Origin: an uncultured Lachnospiraceae bacterium
GTDB lineage: Bacteria; Bacillota; Clostridia; Lachnospirales; Lachnospiraceae
Reading direction: 5' to 3'
DNA: 13,610 bases
NCBI GenBank assembly: GCA_937877165.1
Contig: CALEFO010000131.1
Coordinates: 1-13,610 of the forward strand
Part shown: positions 7,519 through 13,051 of the stretch, piece by piece
How the letters are laid out: each line of letters starts with the position of its first letter
Numbering within the stretch: the stretch's first letter is position 1
The notes under the pieces: model-generated
Seen by the model: only the letters and a program-made list of their open reading frames with translations
Databases searched by the model: none
What the model was told of the DNA's origin: nothing
Position numbers and translations under genes: made by a program

Positions 7519-8493
7519 CTATCCTCTGTTTCCATCTGTCTGCGCCCCTGCTTCCTTTGTTCCCTTCGTCTCCGGCTCATCCTCAAAATTCAGCGTAAGG
7601 CTTCTTCCGTCTTTGGCGCAAACCGTCCCGGGGAAAATTTTCCGAAGATCACTCTGGAATTCCTGAGGATGCATCTCAGACGGGCTGTAATGCGTCATCC
7701 ACATCCGGGTTGGCTGTGCGGCCGCCGCGATTCTTGCAGCCTCGCGCATCGTCATGTGTTTTTTCTCGCGGGCCTTGGAGAGCTTATCATCCTCACCGTA
7801 CATGCCCTCACAGATGAAAAGATCTGCTCCGCGGGCAGCCTCCGTAATGTTGTCACAAGGCCTGGAATCCGTTGCATAGGTGATCTTCAGTCCCTTTCTT
7901 GCAGGTCCCATCACCAGATCCGGCGTATAGGTTCTTCCGCCATCCTCTATGGTCTCACCCTTCTGAAGCCGGGACCAGAACGGGATCGGAATCTCCTGCG
8001 TCTTCGCGGCCTCCGCGTCAAATTTTCCGGCGCGGTCCAAGGTGAAGCTATATCCGTAGCAAGTCACCCGGTGATTTACCCGAAATGCCGTGATATGAAA
8101 ATCCGACTCACCGGGGAGATCAAAGGTCTCTGTGTCCTCTTTCAGCTCCCTGCAGATGATTTCAAATGGAAGCTCCGGTGCGATCACCCGGAGGCTTTCA
8201 ATTACCCGTGAAAGGCCCTTGGGTCCCACAATAACGACCGGTTCCCTCCGGTCGCTGTTGCCCATCGACAGAAGCATTCCGGGAAGTCCCGCGATATGAT
8301 CCGCATGGAAATGCGTAATCAGAATGAGGGAAATCGGATTGGGGCTCCAGCCCTTCTTCTTCATCGCGATCTGCGTGCCCTCGCCGCAGTCCAGCAGAAT
8401 GCTCTTTCCGTTGTAACGAACCAGAAGAGAGGTCAGCCACCGATACGGCAGCGGCATCATTCCTCCGGTTCCGAGCAGACAAACATCAATCAT
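7519..8493 (-). CDS. rnz: Ribonuclease Z (metallo-beta-lactamase-fold tRNA 3' endonuclease)
   Basis: Expected to cut the 3' trailer from tRNA precursors. The 324-residue protein has the RNase Z-type beginning LLGTGG and DCGEGTQ (35-41), the zinc motif THFHADHIAGLPG (60-72; H61, H63, D65, H66), later ligand regions YATDSRPCDNI and EGMYGEDD, the HMTMREAARIA helix and THYSPSEMHP. Many RNase Z enzymes read HLHGDHIFGLPG at the zinc motif; the variation here leaves some room for a related MBL-fold RNase. The start at 8493 is chosen because its ATG overlaps the rimI stop (ATGA) with AGAGG 5 bases upstream; an in-frame start at 8508 lies inside rimI. The gene sits between rimI and tsaD, inside the t6A gene group, which points to a shared tRNA-maturation theme. 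Confidence 0.88.
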   Translation of the reverse strand: MIDVCLLGTGGMMPLPYRWLTSLLVRYNGKSILLDCGEGTQIAMKKKGWSPNPISLILITHFHADHIAGLPGMLLSMGNSDRREPVVIVGPKGLSRVIESLRVIAPELPFEIICRELKEDTETFDLPGESDFHITAFRVNHRVTCYGYSFTLDRAGKFDAEAAKTQEIPIPFWSRLQKGETIEDGGRTYTPDLVMGPARKGLKITYATDSRPCDNITEAARGADLFICEGMYGEDDKLSKAREKKHMTMREAARIAAAAQPTRMWMTHYSPSEMHPQEFQSDLRKIFPGTVCAKDGRSLTLNFEDEPETKGTKEAGAQTDGNRG

Positions 8494-8960
8494 AAAAACC
8501 TCTTCCACATAATCCGTGCATCTTCCGTGGGATTCCGGTAAAATCCCGGCCGCACTCCCTCTTCCCGAAAACCTTCCGATTCATAAAGACGGTTTGCCGC
8601 CTCGTTTCCCACCCGCACTTCCAGGGTGAAATCCTGCAGTCCGATGGAATTCTTCCCGTCCTCCAGAACCCTTTCCAGCAGCATCCGTGCAATTCCGTTT
8701 CTGCGGTTCCTGGGGCAGACCGCCACATTGGAGATTTCTCCGTCCTCGCCCATCCGGGTAAGGCCGATCATCCCGAGCAGCTTTTCCGGTTCCTTCTCCC
8801 GAACCGCTGCGTAGAACCAGCTCTGCGTCCCGTCTCCAGCGAAGCAGCTCCGGTAAGAGCCCTCCGACCATGGCTCAGAGAAGCACATTTTCTCAATCTC
8901 CACTGCCTGTGGAATATCTTCTGCCGTCATACGGCGGATCCTGATCCTGTTTTCTTCCAT
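8490..8960 (-). CDS. rimI: Ribosomal protein S18-alanine N-acetyltransferase RimI
   Basis: GNAT-family acetyltransferase that acetylates the N-terminal alanine of ribosomal protein S18; it often lies beside tsaB. The 156-residue length is typical. The acetyl-CoA loop RRNGIA (86-91, RxxGxA) follows the beta-strand EISNVAVCP (75-83). LEVRVGNEAANRLYESEGF (113-131) is the family's central signature, and GFYRNPTEDARIMWK (139-153) holds the tyrosine and the PxEDA motif common in RimI. The start at 8960 has GGAAGAG just upstream. The same frame stays open to 9278 through an A-rich spacer and into tsaB, but that extension is lysine/arginine-rich junk without family match. The gene overlaps rnz by 4 bases. 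Confidence 0.93.
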   Translation of the reverse strand: MEENRIRIRRMTAEDIPQAVEIEKMCFSEPWSEGSYRSCFAGDGTQSWFYAAVREKEPEKLLGMIGLTRMGEDGEISNVAVCPRNRRNGIARMLLERVLEDGKNSIGLQDFTLEVRVGNEAANRLYESEGFREEGVRPGFYRNPTEDARIMWKRFL

Positions 8961-9045
8961 CCGTTCTCTTCCAGAATTTCGTTTTCTTCTCGTTTTTGTT
9001 TCTGGTTTTGTTTTTCCTGGTTTTCTTCCCAGGTTCCGTTTCTTT
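8961..9045 (-). other. Low-complexity, T-poor spacer between tsaB and rimI
   Basis: An 85-base spacer made almost only of A, G and C on the sense strand. From 8977 to 9030 the plus strand has no A at all (54 bases), so the mRNA there has no U. Short imperfect repeats are visible, for example GAACCTGAAAAGAAACG followed by GAACCTGGGAAGAAAAC. It looks like slippage-derived sequence. It carries the rimI ribosome binding site at its low-coordinate end. No gene is supported in it. Confidence 0.7.
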
Positions 9046-9819
9046 TCAGGTTCTTTTCTCTGCTTCCAGGTCGCGCACAAGCCGTCCTGCCGCAAGGGAC
9101 GCCATCTTCCCGTGAAGCTCAGCCTCTTCCTTCTGGCGTTCTGCCTGGGACTTTCGCAGATACTCCGGTCGGAAATCGTCGGACGAAACCAGGCAGGCAT
9201 CTCCCTTTTCCTCATACATAAGCTCTGCCAGCACCGCCGTAGACGCGGCCCGCTGCAGGGCAAGATGTCCCGGCGCATACCGATGCGGTACCTTCACAAG
9301 CTCATCCAGCATCTTCCGGTAAACCGGAACTCCATCCCCGAGGAAAATAACCTCTCTCCCCCGTCCGTTCAGATCCTCCGCGAGCTCTTCCACGGAAACC
9401 GCACACTGCGGTCTTAAGCAGACCGGCTTCTCACGTTCCTCGTAGATTCCTGTATAGACCTGACGGCGTCTGGCATCCATGACCGGGCAGACCAGATCCT
9501 GCGTTCCGAACAAATTGAATGCAAGACTGTCCACGGTCGGAACAGGGAGTATCGGCTTCTCCAGCGCAAGCCCGATTCCCTTCGCCGTCGCCGCACCGAT
9601 TCTGAGTCCGGTAAAGCTCCCAGGCCCCGCTGTGATGGCAATCGCATCCAGCGTGGACAGGTCCAGATCCGTCATCCTCTTCAGCCCATCCAGCATGGGA
9701 ACCAGCGTCTGGGAATGCGTCTTCTGATACTGAATATTGTAATCTCCGATTAGTCTTCCGTCTTCGGCAACGGCACAGCCTGCCGTCAGTCCGGAAGCCT
9801 CAATGGCTAATATTTTCAT
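9046..9819 (-). CDS. tsaB: t6A biosynthesis dimerization subunit TsaB (YeaZ)
   Basis: Inactive ASKHA-fold paralogue of TsaD that binds TsaD and, with the ATPase TsaE, is needed for tRNA t6A37 formation. The protein has 257 residues, at the upper end for the family. Its N-terminus MKILAIEASGLTAGCAVAEDG and the hallmark ITAGPGSFTGLRIG (62-75) are diagnostic, followed by PVPTVDSLAFN and MDARRRQVYTGIYE. The start at 9819 has GAGGT about 7 bases upstream, just after a hairpin at 9832-9863. It lies 51 bases downstream of tsaE and 85 bases upstream of rimI. The C-terminal tail beyond DFRPEYLRKSQAER is charged and variable. Confidence 0.96.
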   Translation of the reverse strand: MKILAIEASGLTAGCAVAEDGRLIGDYNIQYQKTHSQTLVPMLDGLKRMTDLDLSTLDAIAITAGPGSFTGLRIGAATAKGIGLALEKPILPVPTVDSLAFNLFGTQDLVCPVMDARRRQVYTGIYEEREKPVCLRPQCAVSVEELAEDLNGRGREVIFLGDGVPVYRKMLDELVKVPHRYAPGHLALQRAASTAVLAELMYEEKGDACLVSSDDFRPEYLRKSQAERQKEEAELHGKMASLAAGRLVRDLEAEKRT

Positions 9820-9831
9820 ATTGATACCTCA

Positions 9832-9863
9832 TGCACAGCCGGTGCATCCGCACCGATGCTGCA
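9832..9863 (-). other. Hairpin in the tsaE-tsaB gap
   Basis: CGGTGC (9840-9845) pairs with GCACCG (9850-9855) around loop ATCC; a 4x4 internal loop separates this from an outer TGCA/TGCA pair (9832-9835/9860-9863). It fills most of the 51-base gap and ends just before the tsaB ribosome binding site. There is no T-run after it, so termination is unlikely; an mRNA stability or processing role is possible. It does not match the repeat at 6443-6508 beyond its general shape. Confidence 0.5.
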
Positions 9864-9870
9864 GTTTCGC

Positions 9871-10293
9871 CTACTCCACATCAATGGAACGGTAATCCAG
9901 ACCTCGTGAAAGGTCCTTGCGGATCCTGATAATCTTCGTCGTCTCCGGCAAACATTCCGCAATCTGCTCTGCCCACTCGATCAGGCAGACACCCTTTCCG
10001 AACAGATAATCGTCCAGACCGACCTCCTCCATTTCCTCCGGCTCTTCGATCCGGTACACGTCGAAATGGTACAGCGGGAGTCTTCCACCTTCATAAACCT
10101 GCAGAATGGTAAAGGTCGGACTGTTCACCGGCTCCGTGATCCCGAGCCCTGCTGCAAACCCTTTTGTAAAAACCGTCTTCCCTACACCGAGATCTCCCGA
10201 AAGCGCATAGATTGCGCCCGGCTCTGCCTTTTCAGCAAGCTTTCTTCCGATCTCAAATGTCTCTTCTGACGAAAATGAATCATAATGCTGCAT
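9871..10293 (-). CDS. tsaE: t6A biosynthesis ATPase TsaE (YjeE)
   Basis: P-loop ATPase that cycles the TsaBD complex during tRNA threonylcarbamoyladenosine synthesis. The 140-residue product is of normal size. It has Walker A GDLGVGKT (33-40), NSPTF, the YHFDVYRIE segment and LIEWAEQI, the Walker-B-like motif typical of the family. The start at 10293 (MQHYDSFSSEET) has AGAGGA 7 bases upstream. An in-frame start at 10398 would add 35 residues, but those codons run straight through the ribU terminator at 10355-10385, so I reject it. The gene heads the tsaE-tsaB-rimI-rnz-tsaD-ispD-dnaE string. A weak promoter candidate lies at 10390-10418. Confidence 0.95.
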   Translation of the reverse strand: MQHYDSFSSEETFEIGRKLAEKAEPGAIYALSGDLGVGKTVFTKGFAAGLGITEPVNSPTFTILQVYEGGRLPLYHFDVYRIEEPEEMEEVGLDDYLFGKGVCLIEWAEQIAECLPETTKIIRIRKDLSRGLDYRSIDVE

Positions 10294-10354
10294 CGCATTC
10301 CTCTTACTGTTACTTTTTATAAACAAAAGCTCTCCGTCCCGTCGTTTCCAAGAC

Positions 10355-10385
10355 AAAAACACCGCCGGGCCACTGTCCCGACGGT
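10355..10385 (-). terminator. Intrinsic terminator after ribU
   Basis: On the minus strand ACCGTCGGG (10385-10377) pairs with CCCGGCGGT (10369-10361), a 9-bp stem with one G-U pair and a 7-base loop. It is followed by GTTTTTGTCTT (T5 at 10359-10355). It lies 70 bases past the ribU stop and 62 bases before tsaE, separating the riboflavin unit from the t6A gene string. Confidence 0.8.
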
Positions 10386-10389
10386 AGTT

Positions 10390-10418
10390 ATCATACACTT
10401 TCCTTCTCCTGTTTGCCA
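10390..10418 (-). promoter_or_regulatory. Weak promoter candidate ahead of tsaE
   Basis: TGGCAA (10418-10413) and TATGAT (10395-10390) are 17 bases apart on the minus strand. The -10 is good, the -35 poor. A transcript from here would start with the terminator hairpin at 10385-10361, which argues against full use unless readthrough is regulated. No better promoter was found between ribU and tsaE, so tsaE may depend on readthrough or on a promoter inside ribU. Confidence 0.3.
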
Positions 10419-10455
10419 GTTCTGCAATCCCGACCGGATACTTTCCCTCAAGGCT

Positions 10456-11097
10456 TCAGTCATTTCCCTTGAGAACCGGAGAGAGCTTTTTATAAACCGC
10501 AAAGGTAATGATCACGTCCAGAATACCTTTGACAAACGTAAAAGGCACGTTGAAGATCAGAAGGCTCTGGGCGATGCTCTTCATTCCCGGAAGAATTGCC
10601 TGATATGCTGCAAGGATCGTCTCCTCCGGCATGAACTGATAATAAACCGGATAGACCAGGAACAAATTTGACGGGAAAGAAACAATCGCCATCGCCACCG
10701 CTCCTGTCAACGATGCCGCAAGTGCTCCCTTCTTGGAGCGGTTCCTGCGGTAGACCACTCCCGCAATGCCAACGAACACCGCCCCAAGGACAAAGTTGGA
10801 CAGCTCTCCCACACCAAAAGATCCCGTCGCGAGCGCCGCATGCAGAATATTCTTGATGAGCTCAATCACGATGCCGCAGACCGGCCCCAGCGCAAAGCTT
10901 CCGATCAGGGCCGGAAGATCCGAGAAATCGAATTTGATGAAGGTCGGCATCAGCATCGGGATCGGAATCTCGATCAGCTGGAGAAGGAACGCCGTTGCGG
11001 AAAGAACGCCGGTCACCGTGATGGTGCGGATCTTCCACCCTGTCGCGTCGCCCGTGGGCTGCTTTGCTGCTTTGCTGTCTGTCTTGATTTCTGCCAT
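10456..11097 (-). CDS. ribU: Riboflavin ECF transporter substrate-binding subunit RibU
   Basis: Membrane S-component that binds riboflavin and works with the shared ECF energizing module (EcfA, EcfA', EcfT), which is not in this window. The 213-residue protein is hydrophobic, with about six membrane segments. It shows the RibU-type stretches FDFSDLPALIG (56-66) and GPVCGIVIELIKN (71-83), followed by GELSNFVLG. The FMN riboswitch directly upstream makes riboflavin the confident substrate. The start at 11097 (MAEIKTDSK) is chosen because GAGGA lies 5 bases upstream; an in-frame ATG at 11148 has only a weak site and would add 17 basic residues. The leader also contains a small ACCGC/GCGGT hairpin before the ribosome binding site. 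Transcription ends at 10355-10385. Confidence 0.94.
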   Translation of the reverse strand: MAEIKTDSKAAKQPTGDATGWKIRTITVTGVLSATAFLLQLIEIPIPMLMPTFIKFDFSDLPALIGSFALGPVCGIVIELIKNILHAALATGSFGVGELSNFVLGAVFVGIAGVVYRRNRSKKGALAASLTGAVAMAIVSFPSNLFLVYPVYYQFMPEETILAAYQAILPGMKSIAQSLLIFNVPFTFVKGILDVIITFAVYKKLSPVLKGND

Positions 11098-11177
11098 GGT
11101 TTTCCTCACTTTCCACCGCTTTTCGCGGTACACGCTGCGTTTTTTCATTCGTTCAGAAAGTTGAAAGTTTTACCATG

Positions 11178-11219
11178 AAAAAGCCCTGTGTCCTTTTCAT
11201 CATTAAAAGGACACAGGGC
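11178..11219 (-). terminator. Riboswitch-controlled intrinsic terminator upstream of ribU
   Basis: A perfect 15-bp stem, GCCCTGTGTCCTTTT (11219-11205) with its complement (11197-11183), around a 7-base loop, followed by five T on the minus strand (11182-11178). It sits between the FMN aptamer and ribU, the arrangement of a transcriptional off-switch. Its 5' arm, from 11221, can instead pair with the start of the aptamer (11406-11399). Confidence 0.92.
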
Positions 11220-11284
11220 AGTACATTCACAGATTAAATCAAAGGATCCGTTACCCGGATGCCTTCTCTCATCTTTCCTGATCA

Positions 11285-11410
11285 TTCTTCTTTCATCCAG
11301 ACTGTACTGTTGGTTTCGGACTCTCACCGAATCAGCCTGCACCGTCAGATTCCGACGCTGCGGGGTCGCGGACTGTACCGCCGGTAGGGAATTGCACCCT
11401 GCCCTGAAAA
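11285..11410 (-). promoter_or_regulatory. FMN riboswitch (RFN element)
   Basis: The minus strand carries the conserved RFN blocks in order: AGGGCAGGGTG then AATTCCCTACCGGCGGTA, AGTCCGCGA, GACGGTGCAG, GATTCGGTGAGAGTCCG, AACCAACAGT and AGTCTGGATGAAAGAAG. Flanking UUUUUC and GAAAGA can close the basal stem. Binding of FMN is expected to favour the terminator at 11178-11219 and reduce ribU expression. Riboswitches of this class commonly precede rib operons and ribU in Bacillota. A short minus-strand open frame across this region (11145-11414) is not a gene. Confidence 0.96.
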
Positions 11411-11420
11411 ACACTCAGCA

Positions 11421-11449
11421 ATTATAAAATTGTCTGTTCCGTATAAAAA
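11421..11449 (-). promoter_or_regulatory. Possible promoter directly before the FMN riboswitch
   Basis: A perfect TATAAT (11426-11421) lies about 15 bases before the aptamer. At 17-base spacing the -35 hexamer is TTTTTA (11449-11444), which is poor. It may be a second start for ribU or simply an AT-rich leader. Confidence 0.4.
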
Positions 11450-11500
11450 TCCTTCCGAAATCCGGATCTGCCGGAACAGTGTTACCGTTGCAACGGGATC

Positions 11501-11529
11501 AGTATATCAGCCGTCCGTTTCTCTGTAAA
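11501..11529 (-). promoter_or_regulatory. Strong sigma-A promoter for the ribU transcript
   Basis: TTTACA (11529-11524), a 17-base spacer and TATACT (11506-11501) on the minus strand: five of six consensus bases in each hexamer. Transcription would begin near 11494, inside the 12-base perfect palindrome CCGTTGCAACGG (11485-11496). This gives a leader of about 85 bases before the aptamer. The promoter lies 52 bases after the murA stop; no clear murA terminator is visible between them. Confidence 0.75.
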
Positions 11530-11580
11530 GATGCGATTGCACCTTCCGGCTGTTCTTCCCCATTCCCACCGGGAACTCCA

Positions 11581-12891
11581 TCAACCGACTACGCGAAGAT
11601 TGAACTCGTTGACCGCTCTTCGCTCTTCATCCGCCGTATCCACCTTGGCGATGCAGGCTCCCAGTGCACGAAGCTTCTCCGGGAAGCGCTCGTACCCGCG
11701 CTCAATATACTGGATGTCATAGATCTCCGAATAGCCGTTGGCTGCCAGCGCTGCTGCAACCAGCGCGGCACCTGCCCGAAGATCCGGCGCATTCAGATTC
11801 GCACCGTTATAGGAAGGGACACCGTCAATGATTGCCGTATTGCCCTCCACCCGGATGGATGCTCCCATCTTGGTCAGCTCATCCACATATTTGAAGCGGT
11901 TCTCGAAGATGCTCTCCGTCACAATGCTTGTTCCGTTGGAAAGTCCCAGAAGAACACTGATCTGCGGCTGCATATCCGTCGGATATCCCGGATACGGAAG
12001 CGTCTTCACGTTCGTGTGCTCCAGTCTCTTCTTCGCCACGACGCGGACAGAATCATCGGACTCAATGATTTCGCAGCCGATCTCGATCAGCTTGGCCGTC
12101 AGTGACTCCAGATGCTTCGGAATGACATTGGTGATGGTAACATCTCCATGTGTCGCCGCCGCCGCGTACATGTAGGTTCCGGCCTCAATCTGATCCGGAA
12201 TGATGGAGTATGTCGTCTTGTGGAGTTTCTCCACCCCCTTGATGCGGATTACATCCGTGCCGGCTCCCTTGATTCTGGCCCCCATACTGTTCAGGAAGTT
12301 GGCAAGATCCACGACATGCGGCTCCTTCGCCGCATTCTCGATGATGGTATTCCCCTTGGCAAGAGCCGCCGCCATGATAACATTGATCGTTGCGCCCACC
12401 GAGACCACATCCATGTAGATATGGCTTCCGATCAGCTCATCTGCCTTCGCAACCACCATTCCAGGTGACGCTACGCGCACATCCGCGCCCAAGGCACGGA
12501 AGCCCTTGATATGCTGATCAATCGGACGAAGTCCGATGTTGCAGCCGCCAGGAAGAGCCACCTCTGCCTTCTTGTACTTGCCAAGAAGTGCGCCGATCAG
12601 ATAGTAGGACCCACGAATCTTCCGCACCGCTTCGGTATCTACCGGCTCATCCTTGATGAAGGCGCCGTTAATGATATAGGTATGGGCTTCCGGATGCTCC
12701 ACCACACCGCCGATCTCCGCAATGGCACCGACAATGGCGCGGATATCCGATACATCCGGGATATTTTCAATTGTAACAGGCTCATCTGCCATGATAGAGG
12801 CAGCAACGATCGCCAGCGCGGCATTCTTCGCGCCACCGATCTCTACCTCTCCGCAGAGAGGATTTCCGCCCTTCACAACGTAATGCAGCAT
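11581..12891 (-). CDS. murA: UDP-N-acetylglucosamine 1-carboxyvinyltransferase
   Basis: Transfers enolpyruvate from phosphoenolpyruvate to UDP-GlcNAc, the first committed step of peptidoglycan synthesis in the cytosol. The 436-residue length is normal. The substrate residues K22 and N23 are in GGAKNAAL (19-26). The catalytic cysteine C117 lies in LPGGCNIGLRP (113-123), the residue alkylated by fosfomycin in sensitive MurA, so the cysteine-to-aspartate form seen in some resistant lineages is absent. DLRAGAALV in the C-terminal half is also typical. The start at 12891 has AGGAG 8 bases upstream. It has its own promoter (12955-12983) and an operator-like repeat at 12924-12945. Many Bacillota carry two murA genes; which of the two this is cannot be told here. 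Confidence 0.97.
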   Translation of the reverse strand: MLHYVVKGGNPLCGEVEIGGAKNAALAIVAASIMADEPVTIENIPDVSDIRAIVGAIAEIGGVVEHPEAHTYIINGAFIKDEPVDTEAVRKIRGSYYLIGALLGKYKKAEVALPGGCNIGLRPIDQHIKGFRALGADVRVASPGMVVAKADELIGSHIYMDVVSVGATINVIMAAALAKGNTIIENAAKEPHVVDLANFLNSMGARIKGAGTDVIRIKGVEKLHKTTYSIIPDQIEAGTYMYAAAATHGDVTITNVIPKHLESLTAKLIEIGCEIIESDDSVRVVAKKRLEHTNVKTLPYPGYPTDMQPQISVLLGLSNGTSIVTESIFENRFKYVDELTKMGASIRVEGNTAIIDGVPSYNGANLNAPDLRAGAALVAAALAANGYSEIYDIQYIERGYERFPEKLRALGACIAKVDTADEERRAVNEFNLRVVG

Positions 12892-12923
12892 GCACTGTTC
12901 TCCTAAATTTGCTCAGAATGATC

Positions 12924-12945
12924 TTATGCGCATAAATACGCATAA
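12924..12945 (-). promoter_or_regulatory. Palindrome / tandem 10-base repeat at the murA transcription start
   Basis: TTATGCG (12924-12930) and CGCATAA (12939-12945) form a perfect 7-base inverted repeat with an 8-base centre. On the minus strand the same bases also read as two tandem 10-mers, TTATGCGTAT and TTATGCGCAT. It starts about 3 bases after the predicted murA transcription start, a common position for a repressor site, though it could instead fold as a 5' mRNA hairpin. Confidence 0.5.
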
Positions 12946-12954
12946 TGCCGTACT

Positions 12955-12983
12955 AGGATACTCCCCATCCGGTTTTCCGTCAA
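12955..12983 (-). promoter_or_regulatory. Sigma-A promoter for murA
   Basis: TTGACG (12983-12978), a 17-base spacer and TATCCT (12960-12955) on the minus strand: five of six and four of six consensus matches. The start would be near 12948, giving a leader of about 57 bases before the murA ATG. Confidence 0.72.
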
Positions 12984-13009
12984 GCAAGCGCTTTCTGAAG
13001 ACCATTTCC

Positions 13010-13043
13010 GCCGGAGAATTCCCGCAAAAATGCGGGTTCCGGC
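13010..13043 (-). terminator. Probable terminator-like hairpin after the M23 peptidase gene
   Basis: GCCGGA (13010-13015) with TCCGGC (13038-13043) encloses CCCGCA/TGCGGG (13021-13026/13031-13036) with an AAAA loop on the plus strand. It begins 8 bases past the peptidase stop. The stem is strong, but on the minus strand it is followed by GGAAATGG, not a T-run, so intrinsic termination is uncertain; it may mark the transcript end or block 3' decay. Confidence 0.45.
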
Positions 13044-13051
13044 AATTTTCA

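Noticed and set aside
7514..7519. GTG start of tsaD overlapping the rnz stop
   Set aside because: Only 2 bases from the AGAGGA site; the ATG at 7513 has correct spacing.
6551..7666. 371-residue plus-strand open frame
   Set aside because: Antisense to tsaD and the end of rnz; arginine/histidine-rich shadow composition.
8961..9278. N-terminal extension of RimI or a TsaB-RimI fusion
   Set aside because: Fused TsaB-RimI proteins exist, but here tsaB and rimI are in different frames, each with its own stop and start; the extension is low-complexity.
10294..10398. 35-residue N-terminal extension of TsaE
   Set aside because: It encodes the ribU terminator hairpin, and the better ribosome binding site is at the downstream ATG.
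11145..11414. 89-residue minus-strand open frame before ribU
   Set aside because: It is the FMN riboswitch and terminator read as protein.
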